Shown here piece after piece: positions 33,065 through 44,804 of a stretch of DNA of 64,000 bases. The DNA comes from Geosiphon pyriformis (taxonomy: Eukaryota > Glomeromycota > Glomeromycetes > Archaeosporales > Geosiphonaceae). The position numbers were made by a program, and so were the translations under genes. The stretch spans positions 1 through 64,000 of the forward strand of contig JAAOMT010000708.1 in assembly GCA_016748015.1 (NCBI GenBank), read 5' to 3'. The notes under the pieces were generated by a model. That model did not search any database. It saw only the letters and a list, made by a program, of their open reading frames with translations, and was not told where the DNA came from. Position 1 is the stretch's first letter. Each line of letters begins with the position of its first letter.

Positions 33065-33966
33065 ATGGTTTGTAGATTGTTATTCGTTATGATCTATGCA
33101 GTCATTTTTATCTTCACATTTTGAAACTTCATCTATGTGATTGTTTGCTTTACTCGAATATTAGGCATCAAATGTTGAAGGAGACGAAAAACCTCCGACT
33201 GAAGAGAGCACAATCGTTGATTCTGATGCTAAAGATAATAAGGTCGAGGAAAATGACGTCAACGACGCTTCCTTAACCACTACCGACAATAATACTACCT
33301 CTGAAGGGGAAAACTCCAGCATCACAAACGACGACGATGCTTCTTCTCATTGGGAACTGCGCATCTCTCGTTCACGCAAATTGCCTTATTATTATAATCG
33401 ATTGACTAAAGCAAGCACCTGGGAGTCTCCCAAGGGAGTTGACCCTACTAAGATCAAAGGATATGAAGAACACAAAAAAAATGAAAAAGATGGTGGTGTC
33501 TTGCAACAACACCATCAAATTCGTGCTAGTCACCTATTGGTGAAGCACAAGGGGAGTAGGCGCCCTACTTCTTGGAAGGAGGCATGTACAAACGGGGTTG
33601 TAGTGGTGTCATTGGCTCATGGAACCCCACAAGTTGATATGCCCAATTTTTTTACTATTAAATAAGATTTATCTTAATTCCTATTATTCTGATTGATAGG
33701 CAACAATTACGCGCTCAAAAGAAGAAGCACTTGAATTGATTGAGAATTATAGGAATCGTATCACTTTTGAAGAGATTACTCTAGCCGAATTGGCCCAGAC
33801 CGAATCTGATTGTTCGAGTGCGAAGCGTGGGGGAGATCTTGGTCATTTTGGTAAAGGACAAATGCAACCTACTTTTGAAGAGGCCGCTTTCAAATTGGAA
33901 GTCGGTCAGTTGAGTGAGCCGGTTTGGAGTGATAGTGGTGTTCATTTGATATTAAGGACAGAGTAA
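33065..33966 (+). CDS. ESS1: Pin1/Ess1 peptidyl-prolyl cis-trans isomerase with WW domain
   Basis: Parvulin that isomerises phospho-Ser/Thr-Pro bonds, in yeast mainly on the RNA polymerase II C-terminal domain; nuclear. Proposed exons: 33065-33067 (only the ATG), 33165-33581, 33700-33966, giving 228 residues. An acidic Asp/Glu/Ser/Thr-rich N-terminal extension of about 65 residues is not present in yeast Ess1 or human Pin1. The WW domain begins 'WELRISRSRKLPYYYNRLT' and ends 'STWESPKG'. The parvulin domain has 'RASHLLVKHKGSRRPTSWKE' (catalytic His, phosphate-binding Lys, Arg, Arg), 'SDCSSAKRGGDLGHFGKGQM' (catalytic Cys) and the final 'SDSGVHLILRTE' with the conserved His. The second intron (33582-33699) has a GC donor (GAG|GCATGT); with it the reading 'SWKE|ATITRSKEEALELIE' matches the family. 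The first intron follows the start codon directly (ATG|GTTTGT...TTAG|GCA). Confidence 0.9.
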
Positions 33967-34664
33967 ATAAACGATATTAAAAGACAAAGGATAACCCATT
34001 AAGCAGTTCGAATTTCATCAGAGATTTGATGATGCAGAAGGGACAACTACCCAAAGTTGATAAAGAAGGTACAATGGAGTAGCTTATGCTGGCCAAATTC
34101 TGAGAGATTTGTATACGCATTATCACTACCTTCTCTATTTTTATCATTTACTATACTGGCTTGCTGGCCCTCATACTTTATTTTTTTAAGATAATAAACA
34201 ATCCATTAATTCCGATTAAAACACGAACTTTTGACATCATGTCTTAGTAAAAATGAAAGTTCAACTTTATGCGTTGAGCAGCTAAGCTCTTAAAAAGAAA
34301 AAGCAAAGATAAAATTGATTTTAAGATGTGAGGTTTTTTAGGAATTAAAGGTATGAAGGGTCATGTGTCAATTTCATCGATTTATATTTACAAAATTAAA
34401 ATACGAATAGTGCAGATGAGTCAATAATTGCAAAAAAAAAAACGCGAAAACAATTAAAATTCGTTTTTTGAGATTTCTAATTCCCCATCCCCCCAAAAAA
34501 ATCCGAAAGAAATTAAGATTAAAAAAGACAGGTCGAGAAAGTTCGGGAGAAAGCCCATAATTGTTTGTGTTTGAGCAAATTTGTATTAAGTCACAGACAA
34601 TCTTAATAATCTCTATGTAACTCTATTTGAACAAACATCTAAATCGTTACTTCATGAGACTCGA
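33967..34664. other. intergenic region, 3' ends of ESS1 and SKN7-like genes
   Basis: Convergent 3' flanks. No frame of note. Possible poly(A) signals include 'aaataaa' at the ESS1 stop (33965-33971) and 'aataaac' near 34194. A-rich runs at 34430 and 34494. Confidence 0.5.
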
Positions 34665-37600
34665 TCACATTAATCTCGCCTTTTTCCGTTTCCCATGACC
34701 TCCAACATCTCGACGACTATTACTATTATGTCTGCCATCATCGTCGTGATCGTCGTCGTCATTATCATCATAATCATCATCACCATCATCATCATCATCT
34801 AATTGATGTATCCGACCACCGGAGACCTGATGATCCTGATGCGTCTGATTAACATTAGCAAAATTTGTGTATAAGATATTATGGGAAGCTATTGTCGATG
34901 TTCCTGTTGTTGATGGGTCAATTGGCGAGATTCGTGCCATATAGGTTTCAGGTGATTCCGATGATGAAAGATCGTTAGTTTCAACAACCGATTCTCTTCT
35001 ACCATCCCCACCAACACCTTCAATCACAAAATTGACCAAGCTATTGATCCGAGTTTCACCATCGCCATCATCACTATTATTCTCATCGGCACCGCCAAAA
35101 TCTATTCGGGAATCCCCAATCGCACAATTATTGTTACGTGTACCATTATTATCAACACCATCTTGCGCCTCATCGACAGTTGAGGAGAGTTTCAGATGTG
35201 CACAATATTTATTGAGGATGGCATATAAGCTTTCTTTAGAGAAAGGTTTGGTAAGAATAGCATTCACCCCATTAGGCATATATGTCGCAAGAAAATCGTG
35301 GTTAGATGAATTCGTGGCCATACTAATTATCGGGGTTTTATTATCAAACCGACGTATTTGTTGGGTGGCACTTAGCCCATCCAGGTTTGGCATCAGAATA
35401 TCCTGTTTCAGAAAGAAAATTTATGATTCGTGATTAAAAAAACAAAATCTTTTTAAACCAACCTGACAATCCCTTACCATAAAAACTAGATCATATTTTG
35501 TATTATGTATTTTGTTAACTGCCACAACTCCATCAACTGCAACTTCGCATTCACATCCGATAAGTTGTAAAAGATTTATCATAAAATCTTGGATCGAGAT
35601 CTCGTCATCAACCACTAATATTTTTGGAGGTATTGACCAATGATCCCTCGAAATCGGTAGTAATGTTGATGAGCTTTGTAAAAAGATTTGAGGATTGTTT
35701 GAAAGTCCAGAGGTAGAAGATGATATAGTCCCATTTCTCTCATATTGAATTGGTGAAACTGAAATTGGAGAGGTAGAGGAGGATGCCATTGGATGGGAAG
35801 GATGATGACCAGATGAATAATGACGTTCATGAGGTGGGGTCGTAGCTGAAAGATTATTGATCCCATAAATTGTGAGATTCTCATGGGGTTCGTGGTGTGT
35901 TACCGAGCGATTGAAGCCTAATGAGGAAGCGGATGAGAAGTGATGATGATGGTGAGGAATAATTGATGATGAATTTGTGTTGATTGATGATACTAAAGAT
36001 TGAGCAAGAAGATTGGCTGAAAGACTTGTAGTAAAATTGGTACGACTAACTTCTGTTGATGATGATAATGAAGAAGGTATAATTGTTCTTGCTTCATTAT
36101 GACTGTGTTGTAGATGATTGATGGAGTGAGGATTAACGGAGGATGAAGACGCAATTACTTTGGATTGGGCCAAGGAGCCAGATCTTGACGAAGGTAATAT
36201 TGTAAGAGGAGGTAAGTTTGTTGATGTTTGTACAAGAGGATCGGATAGATTATCTGTTTGTTCAGATGATAATATGAAATGGGAAGAAGAAAAGTCGTGT
36301 TGTATTTGAAGATGGGTACCATGAGATTGTGAAATTTGTCCATGATCATATTGACTCAAATATGAATTGCCATTAAAGGAATTTTCATGTGGCTGCTGTT
36401 GCTGAGCGGTTGCTCTGGAACTTGGAGAATTAACAAAATCCTGTGTATTTGATAAATCACCCGTATTGCTGGTTCGCCGATTTTCTTGCGGCCGATCTAA
36501 TGAAATTACCAAAAAATTTTCCCAAATTGGTTTGTAGCAATAAGATAAACACACGTTTTGTAAAACGGGCCGAAAAAGCCAAATAGATTTTTAGCGGTTA
36601 GACCGAAAAGATTTATTATAAGGATGAATTAATAATGTTGCAAAGTTCGGGGTTGATGAGGAAGAGGAGGAGGAGGAGGAGGAGGAGGAGGAGGAGGAGG
36701 ATGATGATGATGATGATGATGATACATTGCCTTGACTGTGCTGTGCTAAAAACTGTACTAAGTTTTGCATCAAATCATCTTGCGCAGCAAGATTCCTTCG
36801 AAAATTCAAAATCTCCTCCATGACAATATTATAGTTCCTATTCAAGGTCTCCAAGTAATTGGACATTTCGCTCTGAAGTTCCACGATAGAGTCAACTTTC
36901 GAATGTAAATCCTGGCGTGTTTCACGAACTGATGAAGCTGTACTCACGCTAGAATCAGCTGATGGGTGTTTGTTGCGAACTGTCGGGGTTTTTCGCTGTC
37001 ACAAAAGGGTGAGACTTGAGGTGTTAGTAGGCTCACAAACATTGAGAAAGAGAGAGGAATATAAGCAAGAAATTTTACCTTGATTTCTTCGAGTAAATCA
37101 CGCCGATTGCATTGAAATTTTGGATGTTGGAATTCCCACGCCTTTTAAAAAGGAAGGAGTGGATGTTAGTTGAACAGCTTTCGGTCGGAGACACCAAAAA
37201 TTTCTTTCATCGCCCAATAGTGTGGTTAGATTAGAAAGAAATTTTTTGAAATTTACTTTTTAAAGATTTTCCAGAAACCAACCATGAGTTTTTGAAATTT
37301 TCCACTTTTTTTAACGAAATAAAATTTTGACACACCTGTTCACTATAAGGTCTGGTGCCATCATCATTAGTCTTAATCTTGTGAAAGTCGTATTTATTGA
37401 GCTGCCGCACAAAACTTGCAAAGTTATTATGTTTAAAGTGTCGTGGTAAAATTAATTTAGCGAATTCTGTCGGATCATGAACGACAAAAGTGTCCCCAGT
37501 TACTCCCCACGAGACGATATGAACATAGGATTTATCTTCGAGCATTCTACAAAGGTTGATTGGAAAGAAGGAGATATAATATTTATTAGGTTAACATAAA

Positions 37601-38176
37601 TTTTAATGGGTTGGGTTGGTTTACGGAATTTTAATCGACAACTATTTTCTTGAGTTTTAATTGATTCAAAAAATCAAAATCGAAATAAATTTTCCTAGAG
37701 GAAGGGACTTGGAAAAAAACACTTTTCTAGACTCTTTTAATTTATGAAACTAAAGATGTTGAGTTTGCATCGATATCAGTAATTATGAACATGGAAAATA
37801 TTTCAAAAACTAGGAAAATACGCGTTATTTTTTTTAAAAATGTAACATTCACTTGAAATAGGGTATACCTGTACAATTTTTTGACAAAATCAGGAATGTT
37901 GGCAGCAGCAGCGGCCATATTAGCTGGAACTTTGACAACTGAATTCAATGGAGTTGTGTTTGTAAAAGGAGGAGGAGGAGGAGGAGGAGTAGTAGTAGTA
38001 GTAGTAATAGCAGTAGCAGTAGTAGTAGTAGTTGGAGTAGAAGTTGTCGAATGATTTAAAGTATCAAATGCAAGAACAGAATTTGAAACTCTAGGTGATG
38101 GTGATGTTGATTGTGGGCCTTCATCCCAGACCGAAGAGAGGCGCAAGTCGGCAACCTTGTATAGATGACAGCACAT
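34665..38176 (-). CDS. SKN7: SKN7-type transcription factor: HSF DNA-binding domain plus response regulator
   Basis: Fungal two-component output protein for osmotic, cell-wall and oxidative stress; nuclear, receives phosphate from the Ypd1 phosphotransfer protein. Exons on the minus strand: 38176-37869, 37546-37336, 37141-37079, 36995 to about 36605, 36496-35478, 35402-34665. A Thr/Pro/Ala-rich start leads into the HSF domain ('[14 protein letters not shown]', '[20 protein letters not shown]', '[20 protein letters not shown]', 'AWEFQHPKF'). A coiled coil ('[20 protein letters not shown]'), poly-Ser and a long Ser/His/Asn-rich linker follow. The receiver has the acidic pair in '[10 protein letters not shown]', the phospho-Asp in '[14 protein letters not shown]' and Lys in 'LTKPFSKES'. 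Oddity: the switch residue reads 'IISMATNS', with Ala where Thr/Ser is usual. A poly-Asp tail ends in 'GKRKKARLM'. Uncertain: the start codon and the exon 4/5 join (a phase 1 donor is needed; the only GT is phase 2). Confidence 0.9.
36661..36722. repeat. (GGA)n/(GAT)n coding microsatellite in the SKN7-like gene
   Basis: Plus strand reads about ten GGA units then GAT units; on the coding strand this gives TCC and ATC-shifted codons translated as a run of Ser. A second trinucleotide tract at 37971-38033 (GGA, GTA, GCA variants) encodes Pro and Thr runs in exon 1. Confidence 0.8.
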
Positions 38177-39460
38177 TTCATACAGACGTGTTTTTATTTA
38201 TTATGATGTGAATGTATGTTGTATTCCACAAAGCTGAGGAGTTTTAAATGCAATTTTGTTCGCTGGTTTTTTTTGTTTTGTTTTTTTTTAAAAAAAAACA
38301 CAAAGAACAGAAGTAGCAACGGCGGGTGACACCTGAGCAGCTTTCTTTGTAGTATATTTTAGTTTATAAACCAGGTAGGTGATGAATTTTCTCGTCAATA
38401 TTTCCGGAATGCCATGATAATACCTACTTTACAAGTACAGTGAGAATAAGAGCGAAGTTGAATTTCCTTGGTAGTGTAAGTAAGTAAAGGACCGAAGGAG
38501 GCAGAAGAGGGTGAGAACTTTGGTCACAGAGGGCTCGTGGTGACCAAAGCAAAGCAAAACCAAACCAAACCAAATCAAATCAAACCAGCAACAGATTGAA
38601 GTTATCTCTGCTTTGTCAATATTTCGCGAATCCCAAGTTATGGCTGATATATGTATATATATAAGTTATTCGTCATTATCCCAAACGCAAGGTACAACTT
38701 GTTGTTAACATACATCATCATCATCATCATTATCATCATCATTATCATCAACATCACCGAATTGTTAACAATCAAAACCTCGGAAACTGCAGCAGTCTCA
38801 GAACCAATATTATCCGACAATCATAAAAAGTAAATACTCACCGGGAGAAACTACCAAAACTTTTTATATTATTAATTTAATCAAATGATTTTTGATTTAA
38901 TAATGATCAGATTTTTTTCTTTGTTAGTTTATGAGAGTCATGAAGCTTCTATTTCCTATTGCTTCTATATAGTACGAATAGTGGAATAGGAGGATTAAAA
39001 ATTTAAATTTAAAAGCCAAAAATTTATATTGTTTGACTTGAATGGGCAATAATTGGAAAAAATATCAGGATCATTGGATGCCAATAGGTCATCCAATGCT
39101 ACCGGGATTTTACCCGGGTCTGTACAAGTAGTATTGGATAAGTATTGAATGATGTACTTATACGCGTCCTACAGGTATTAAACAAGTGTTTTATTATTAT
39201 TATTATTATAAAAAAAAACTTTGTCCTACTCTTTATTTCTCAAAACTGCGCATCAATATGTATATGTTTATGAAATACTCCTGATGTCTACGATGATGAT
39301 GACTATAGGTTTATGTGTATCATAATGATATTTTCAATGTTGATTTTGTTTTAGCGTGTTTTATTTGATTCCTGAATGTGTATTAATGAGGAAGGGAAGG
39401 AGAGAGATATAGACTTGTGGTAAAGAGAAGGCGTGCGTTTTATGCAACCAAGCATCATCA
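38177..39460. other. upstream region of the SKN7-like gene
   Basis: No gene recognised. Contains a short repeat of 'aaccaaacc/aaatcaaatc' units (38545-38586), a (CAT)n run at 38713-38755, and a perfect 9-bp inverted repeat CATTGGATG...CATCCAATG at 39072-39098 followed by the palindrome ACCCGGGT (39112-39119). Likely includes the promoter and 5' UTR of the SKN7-like gene. Confidence 0.5.
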
Positions 39461-39468
39461 TAAATAAT

Positions 39469-39626
<158 letters not shown>

Positions 39627-42600
39627 CGCTATCGAAACCAAATTAAAATTTCTTTCTTTTTCTCTTTTCCTCACTCTATTATAATCATGGAAAACTTATT
39701 TCTTTAAGCTTTCACTTGGAACCTTGAAAAACGTTTAGCAATATAAATTCCAATATTAATTGATTTTCAGATGTTTGAATTTCAAATGTGTGTGTTTTTC
39801 TACGAATAAGAATTCTTTTAAGTTGGTTTTTTTTAGTTTTGAATTATTAAAATATACTTTATTAAAATAAAAAAATTACAATATAAAGTAGAAAAACTAT
39901 TTCATTGCAAAAAGGATTGAAGATAAAAATATATATCATGATAAAAAGTGTAAATTTTTTGTATGCCTATATATGATCAGGTCGTGTAGTTATTTGGTAA
40001 TAGTTACATTGTTGTTTTTATTGATGTTTCATACAGCTACTTGTTTGGTTACAGATTAACCAAAGTCAAAAAAGCAAATATCTTTTTCACAGAATAAACC
40101 TAGTTTTTGACTGGTTACTTTTGTTTTTCCTTTTCATCCATACAGACTTTGACGAAAGGTTCCACTGAAATATTACACGTGAGTTTGAACCTTTGAAATT
40201 TAAAGATTAAACGTGTCTTTTATTGGGGAATCATTATTTCCAAAGAGAAATTTAGGATGATTATTCAATCTAAAAAGAGGTTTATTCTTTAATGTAAAAT
40301 AGGCAATAAATTATTTAATATTTAAAACAACAATAATAATGATTTTTCGAAAATCTTAATCGATATTTTTTGAAGGTAAAGTTTTTAAACCAAAATTTTT
40401 TTCAATAGATTCCATTTCTTTTGATTCCCAAATTTCGTCATCAGGAAAACCGAATCCTAGGATCAAAAGTTAATGTTAATTCAGCTTTTCCCGGCGGTTT
40501 TTGCAAAAATACTTTATTTGAGTTGATGATTTAGATTGAATTTTTCATTATTGTAAATCCAGGAAATTAAAAGCAATGAAAATAATTGCTTTGGGCAAGC
40601 AATTGGTAATTATGAAGCGTTTTTTGATTTAATAAAAAAAAATCTTTTGTTGATTCGTTAATAACAGACCACATCAAAAACCCTATATAAAGCATTTAAA
40701 AAGATAAATCTTTGATAACTAAATTGATTCGACATTTTGGTTTGGATTACGAGTTGCATTGATGAGAAATAAACACTAATGTATAATATAAAAAAGTGAA
40801 CCAACAATAGTAAAGTTGAATAATTACAACTTTAATAGTAACTTCCACCGAGAAAATTCAAATTGGAATTCATGTGGACTTTTTTGCAAATGTAGTGTTC
40901 ACGTTTTTCTGTTTACTTTTTCCATAGTTGGTGACCAGTCGTTTTTTTTAAAAAACAAAAAAAAAAACTTTTATGAATAAACACATGGATGGGATGGGGG
41001 TGTTACAAAATTTTCTGTACTCAAAATAAAATGATTAGAATACTTTGTACCACTTTATCCAATTATTAAAAATGATGATGATGATCTGAAATGACGATTC
41101 TGTAATTTTGGTGATCGTCATGATTTCAAGAATTTTCAATAAATTTTTTCCCTTTTAAAGTTTCTTCAACTTATTATTACTTGATAAACTCTTATCTCTT
41201 TTGTTATTCTCTCTTTTAAACCCCTAAAAAAACATTATTTGCGCCAAAATAAGAGAATCTCTTAATAGCTATTCCGAAATGTAATTTCCTTTTTACACCA
41301 AATCATTATCCGATGATACAAAAATCAAATTTCTCAATACATGAGTCAAAACTGTTGCACGTCGTTTTTCAAACACTTCCTCCCCGTCGACTCTTGACAA
41401 AAAAAATATGCCAATCGAGAAATCAAGTCATCATGGCCCACACATGGATTGATTTCAAAAATCCCCATCCATCGTGAGAATATTATATCATTTAATTAGC
41501 CATTAAATGTTTCGAATAAAAGGTCAAAGTCATGGGGAAAATTTAAGATTGAAAAAATGCCAAATAAGTATTACATATTTGTCATTACCAACAAAGATTA
41601 CCAAAAAAAAATATTTGAGGATTATCTTTTAAATTGAAACGCGTCTTTGGAACAAACCACGCCTCTGTGTATCCTGACAATCAATTCAAAATAATCAAAA
41701 TTCCAAAGTACCGCCAAGGGCTCAAAATATTGATTCAATTTTTTTTAAAAAAAGCGACGCATTGTGTGTGGTCAACCGTGTCAATGACTATTATGTCGAT
41801 GAGGAGAACATCCATACGAAATGGAAAATTCATCTTCCTATCAATTATTACGTGACAATATTATGAGCCTCCTTGACCCATCACATCTTAAATTGCTACT
41901 GCCCCTCATAACAATGATGATTATAAATAATAATAATAATAATATTAATAATAATAATAATAATAATCAAAATTCTCGATCAATCGCTACTCGCTAAAAA
42001 AACCTTAGCATTTTTAACAGAGGTAATCATTTAACTCCATGCCATATGTTTCTCAGAATGTTTGAGCTAATAATTTGGGTCCCTCGTGTCTACTTTTTCA
42101 AAACTTCACATTCTCGCATATCCATAACATTTTATTTATTGAACATGATTTTCATGGCCAATAAATAAAAGAAATGATACCTGTCTGGCGTAAAACCTTG
42201 TTCAATCCCAACAAACCAATTGACCCTTCCATGAAAGTGATATCTGAAAAAAGTGAACGATCTTGGCTAAACCAGGAAGTCGTGATGCAATACAATTTTC
42301 GTCTAATACGAAATTCAAAGATTATAGCAGAATAGAATTTGTGGAAGAATGTTTTTTTGTGCAAATTTAGGTTTCTTTATTTCCGAGAATAAAAAAATTC
42401 TTGAAGAGATAAATCGTACCCCTATGTAGATATGCATTTGTATATTTTTATCACTTGGTCAAAGATTATGATTTCAATACTATAAATATTTTTTTATTTC
42501 ATTTGATTATTTTCTGCTCCCGAAATCTGCTCTATTTACATCTTTGGAGTTTATGTGATAATAATAGTTAAAAGTTTCGGCCATTATGCTTTACAATTTT

Positions 42601-42900
42601 TTTTTCTTGACTGGCCAATTGAAATTCTTTGAAATATTGAAAGATTTTAAAAATATACATTTTTGGTCCAAATATGAGCCTGAACTTTGATTCGTTGTTT
42701 CGTGTGCAAAGCGACCAATCACTGAATGAAAATTTGGTTTTGAAACTTTATTTATTGACTCTGGGAATTTTCGGTATTAAGAGTTTGAAATTTGGAAGTC
42801 TCAATTATGAACCATTATTCAACCTTCTGAAGAGATATCCTTTCTCTTGCTATTTTTTTTCCCAAAATCTTCTAATCAATTACAGAATTTTAACTTATTA
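39627..42900. other. intergenic region, no gene seen
   Basis: AT-rich unique-looking sequence. The frames present (for example 41634-41855 and 42674-42901) are short, lack family features and have no flanking exon evidence. An (AAT)n tract lies at 41927-41968. I see no RNA gene. Confidence 0.5.
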
Positions 42901-43960
42901 ATCTACTAATAAATAAAAATACTTTCAACTATCAATTCATCTTTACATTTGTGATCAGTCATTTAAATAAAAGCGAAATGTTAGCTAAAAGAAAATTTTT
43001 ATTTTTAATGTCAATATTCAGGTTAAAAGAATATTATTAAAAAAATAAATTTTTTCTTAAAAAGTAATAAAAATAAAAAGTATTTTAATTGATCTATCTA
43101 TTTGGTTTCATATTCATTAAACATGTTTAATTATTAAAAAAAAAGTTGTAATATATATATATATATTTTAAAGTTTTAAGTAAGATTTAAAAAAATTCTT
43201 TAATTTGTTAATTATGTAGTTTTATTAATATTGATTATTTGTGTTTTTTTATTTGATTAAACCAGATTAAATACAGTATAAATATAAATTTATTAAGTTA
43301 TTACATATTTTAAATTAAACAATCATTAATATTATTATTATTAATAAATAAGTAATTTTATAATTACAACCAAAACAAACAGTAAAAAAAAGCAATTCTT
43401 GTTTTTTTGTAGTTAACAAAAGTATTATTACTTAAAAAGCATTTTTGATAATAAAAACAATTAAAAAGTATATAAGTATTTTTTTAAATAATAAAAAGCA
43501 AAACAGTTTTTAATTATTAAAAAAGCATTATTTGTTGCTTAAAAAAGTAAAACAGCAAAAAAACAATTTTTTTTAACAAATCTAAAACTAAATTTTTATA
43601 AACTTTTAAAAATTAATGTATATTTTAACAAACTATAAATTATTTTATTAATTATTAAATATTTTATTAAATTTTTAAATATTTTGACAAATTTATAAAT
43701 ATTATATAATTTAAAATATTATATAATCAAATTAATAATTTAAATAAATAATGAATAATAAAATATAATTAATATTATATATTAATTAATAATAAAAATC
43801 ATAAAAATAATTGTATATTAATTAATAATTTAAATTTTATTTTATTAGAAAACAACACAACATTATTATTATTATTTATTAAATACTTTAATATAATTTT
43901 TTTAAAAAACTGTTTAAAAATATTTTTATAATATAGTATTTTGAATAAATTTTAAACTAT
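42901..43960 (-). repeat. AT desert including a decayed family II LTR (ghost)
   Basis: From about 43570 to 43860 the order 'aacaaactataaattattttatt', 'attaaatattttatt', 'tgacaaatttataaatatta', 'atataatcaaattaataatt' follows the LTR of element B at 15320-15630 with nearly every C and G replaced. The part before 43500 is too eroded to place. Confidence 0.5.
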
Positions 43961-44046
43961 AGCAAATTTTGTAACTTAATACAATAATAATATTAATACT
44001 TTAAAAATTTTGGTAAATTAATTTTTTGTATAATAAACAAAAATTC

Positions 44047-44078
<32 letters not shown>

Positions 44079-44632
44079 ATATTTAATTTTTTTAATATAA
44101 TAACTAATTTATTCTAATTTTTTGGTAAATAATCTTAGTTTTTTAACTATTTTTTTTATATTATTTCTTGTATTTTTTACCAAAAAATTCTTAATGTTAT
44201 AATCTTAGCACTTTTTTTTAATTAATTAGTAATCAAATAAATATAACAAGAAAATAAAAATTAAAAATTAATATTCTGTTAATAGTTATAATTAAAATAA
44301 TAAATATATAAATAATGATTTTATTAAAAAAAATCACTTTAAGTATTAGATTTTTAATAGTTAAAATTACTTAATAATAATTTTAATTTGTTTGTTTTTT
44401 TTTGCTTTTAATATTATTATTATTATATATATATATATTTGTAATACAAGATTTTTGGAATTTTTAATAAATTTTTACATTTTTTTTGAATTATTATTAA
44501 AATTCTTAGTATTCTTGAAATTTTTTCTGGTATTTCTAATAATTTTAATATTATATAATTTTATAATTTCTTAATCTATTATTAATTAATTTATATTATA
44601 TTTAATTATTTAAATTATTTTATAAGTAATAT
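43961..44632 (-). repeat. decayed family I LTR (ghost) with PPT remnant
   Basis: Follows element C's 3' LTR: 'gtaacttaatac', 'tttttgtataataaacaaaaattcaat', T- and A-rich tracts, a TATA-like run at 44418-44440, a GAATTC-derived array at 44455-44560, and the end 'aagtaatattatc' with 'tttttttaatatta' matching the PPT and ORF3 stop of intact copies. Confidence 0.7.
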
Positions 44633-44804
44633 TATCTTTTTTTAATATTATATTTTTATAAAATTCATTAAATTTTTATTTTAAATAAATTTATTTACTT
44701 TTTTTATATTATAATATTGTATTTAGTTCTTAAATTGTAAGTTAATTATTTTTTTAAGTTGATTTACTGTTAATAATTTTATATTAATATTATAATTTAT
44801 TGTT
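44633..44804 (-). pseudogene. fossil of the family I 3' internal end
   Basis: Continues past the ghost LTR into sequence corresponding to the end of ORF3 (compare 6850-7010): 'aaattcattaaatttttattttaaataa', 'attgtatttagttcttaaatt', 'tttttttaagttgatttactgtt'. It is cut at about 44805 by a second ghost LTR of the same orientation. Confidence 0.6.

Noticed and set aside
35032-35433. 133-codon plus-strand frame
   Set aside because: Antisense shadow of the SKN7-like receiver exon; no domain.
36635-36823. Poly-Arg/Met frame on the plus strand
   Set aside because: Antisense of the poly-Ser repeat in the SKN7-like gene.
39072-39119. CRISPR, terminator or Helitron end
   Set aside because: Only single palindromes, no repeated spacer structure, eukaryotic context, and no CTRR end or helicase.
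41634-41855. 73-codon frame in intergenic DNA
   Set aside because: No family resemblance, no exon partners, composition like the surroundings.
44392-44574. Hydrophobic Phe/Leu/Ile-rich small frame resembling membrane helices
   Set aside because: Lies inside a ghost LTR; hydrophobicity comes from T-rich codons.
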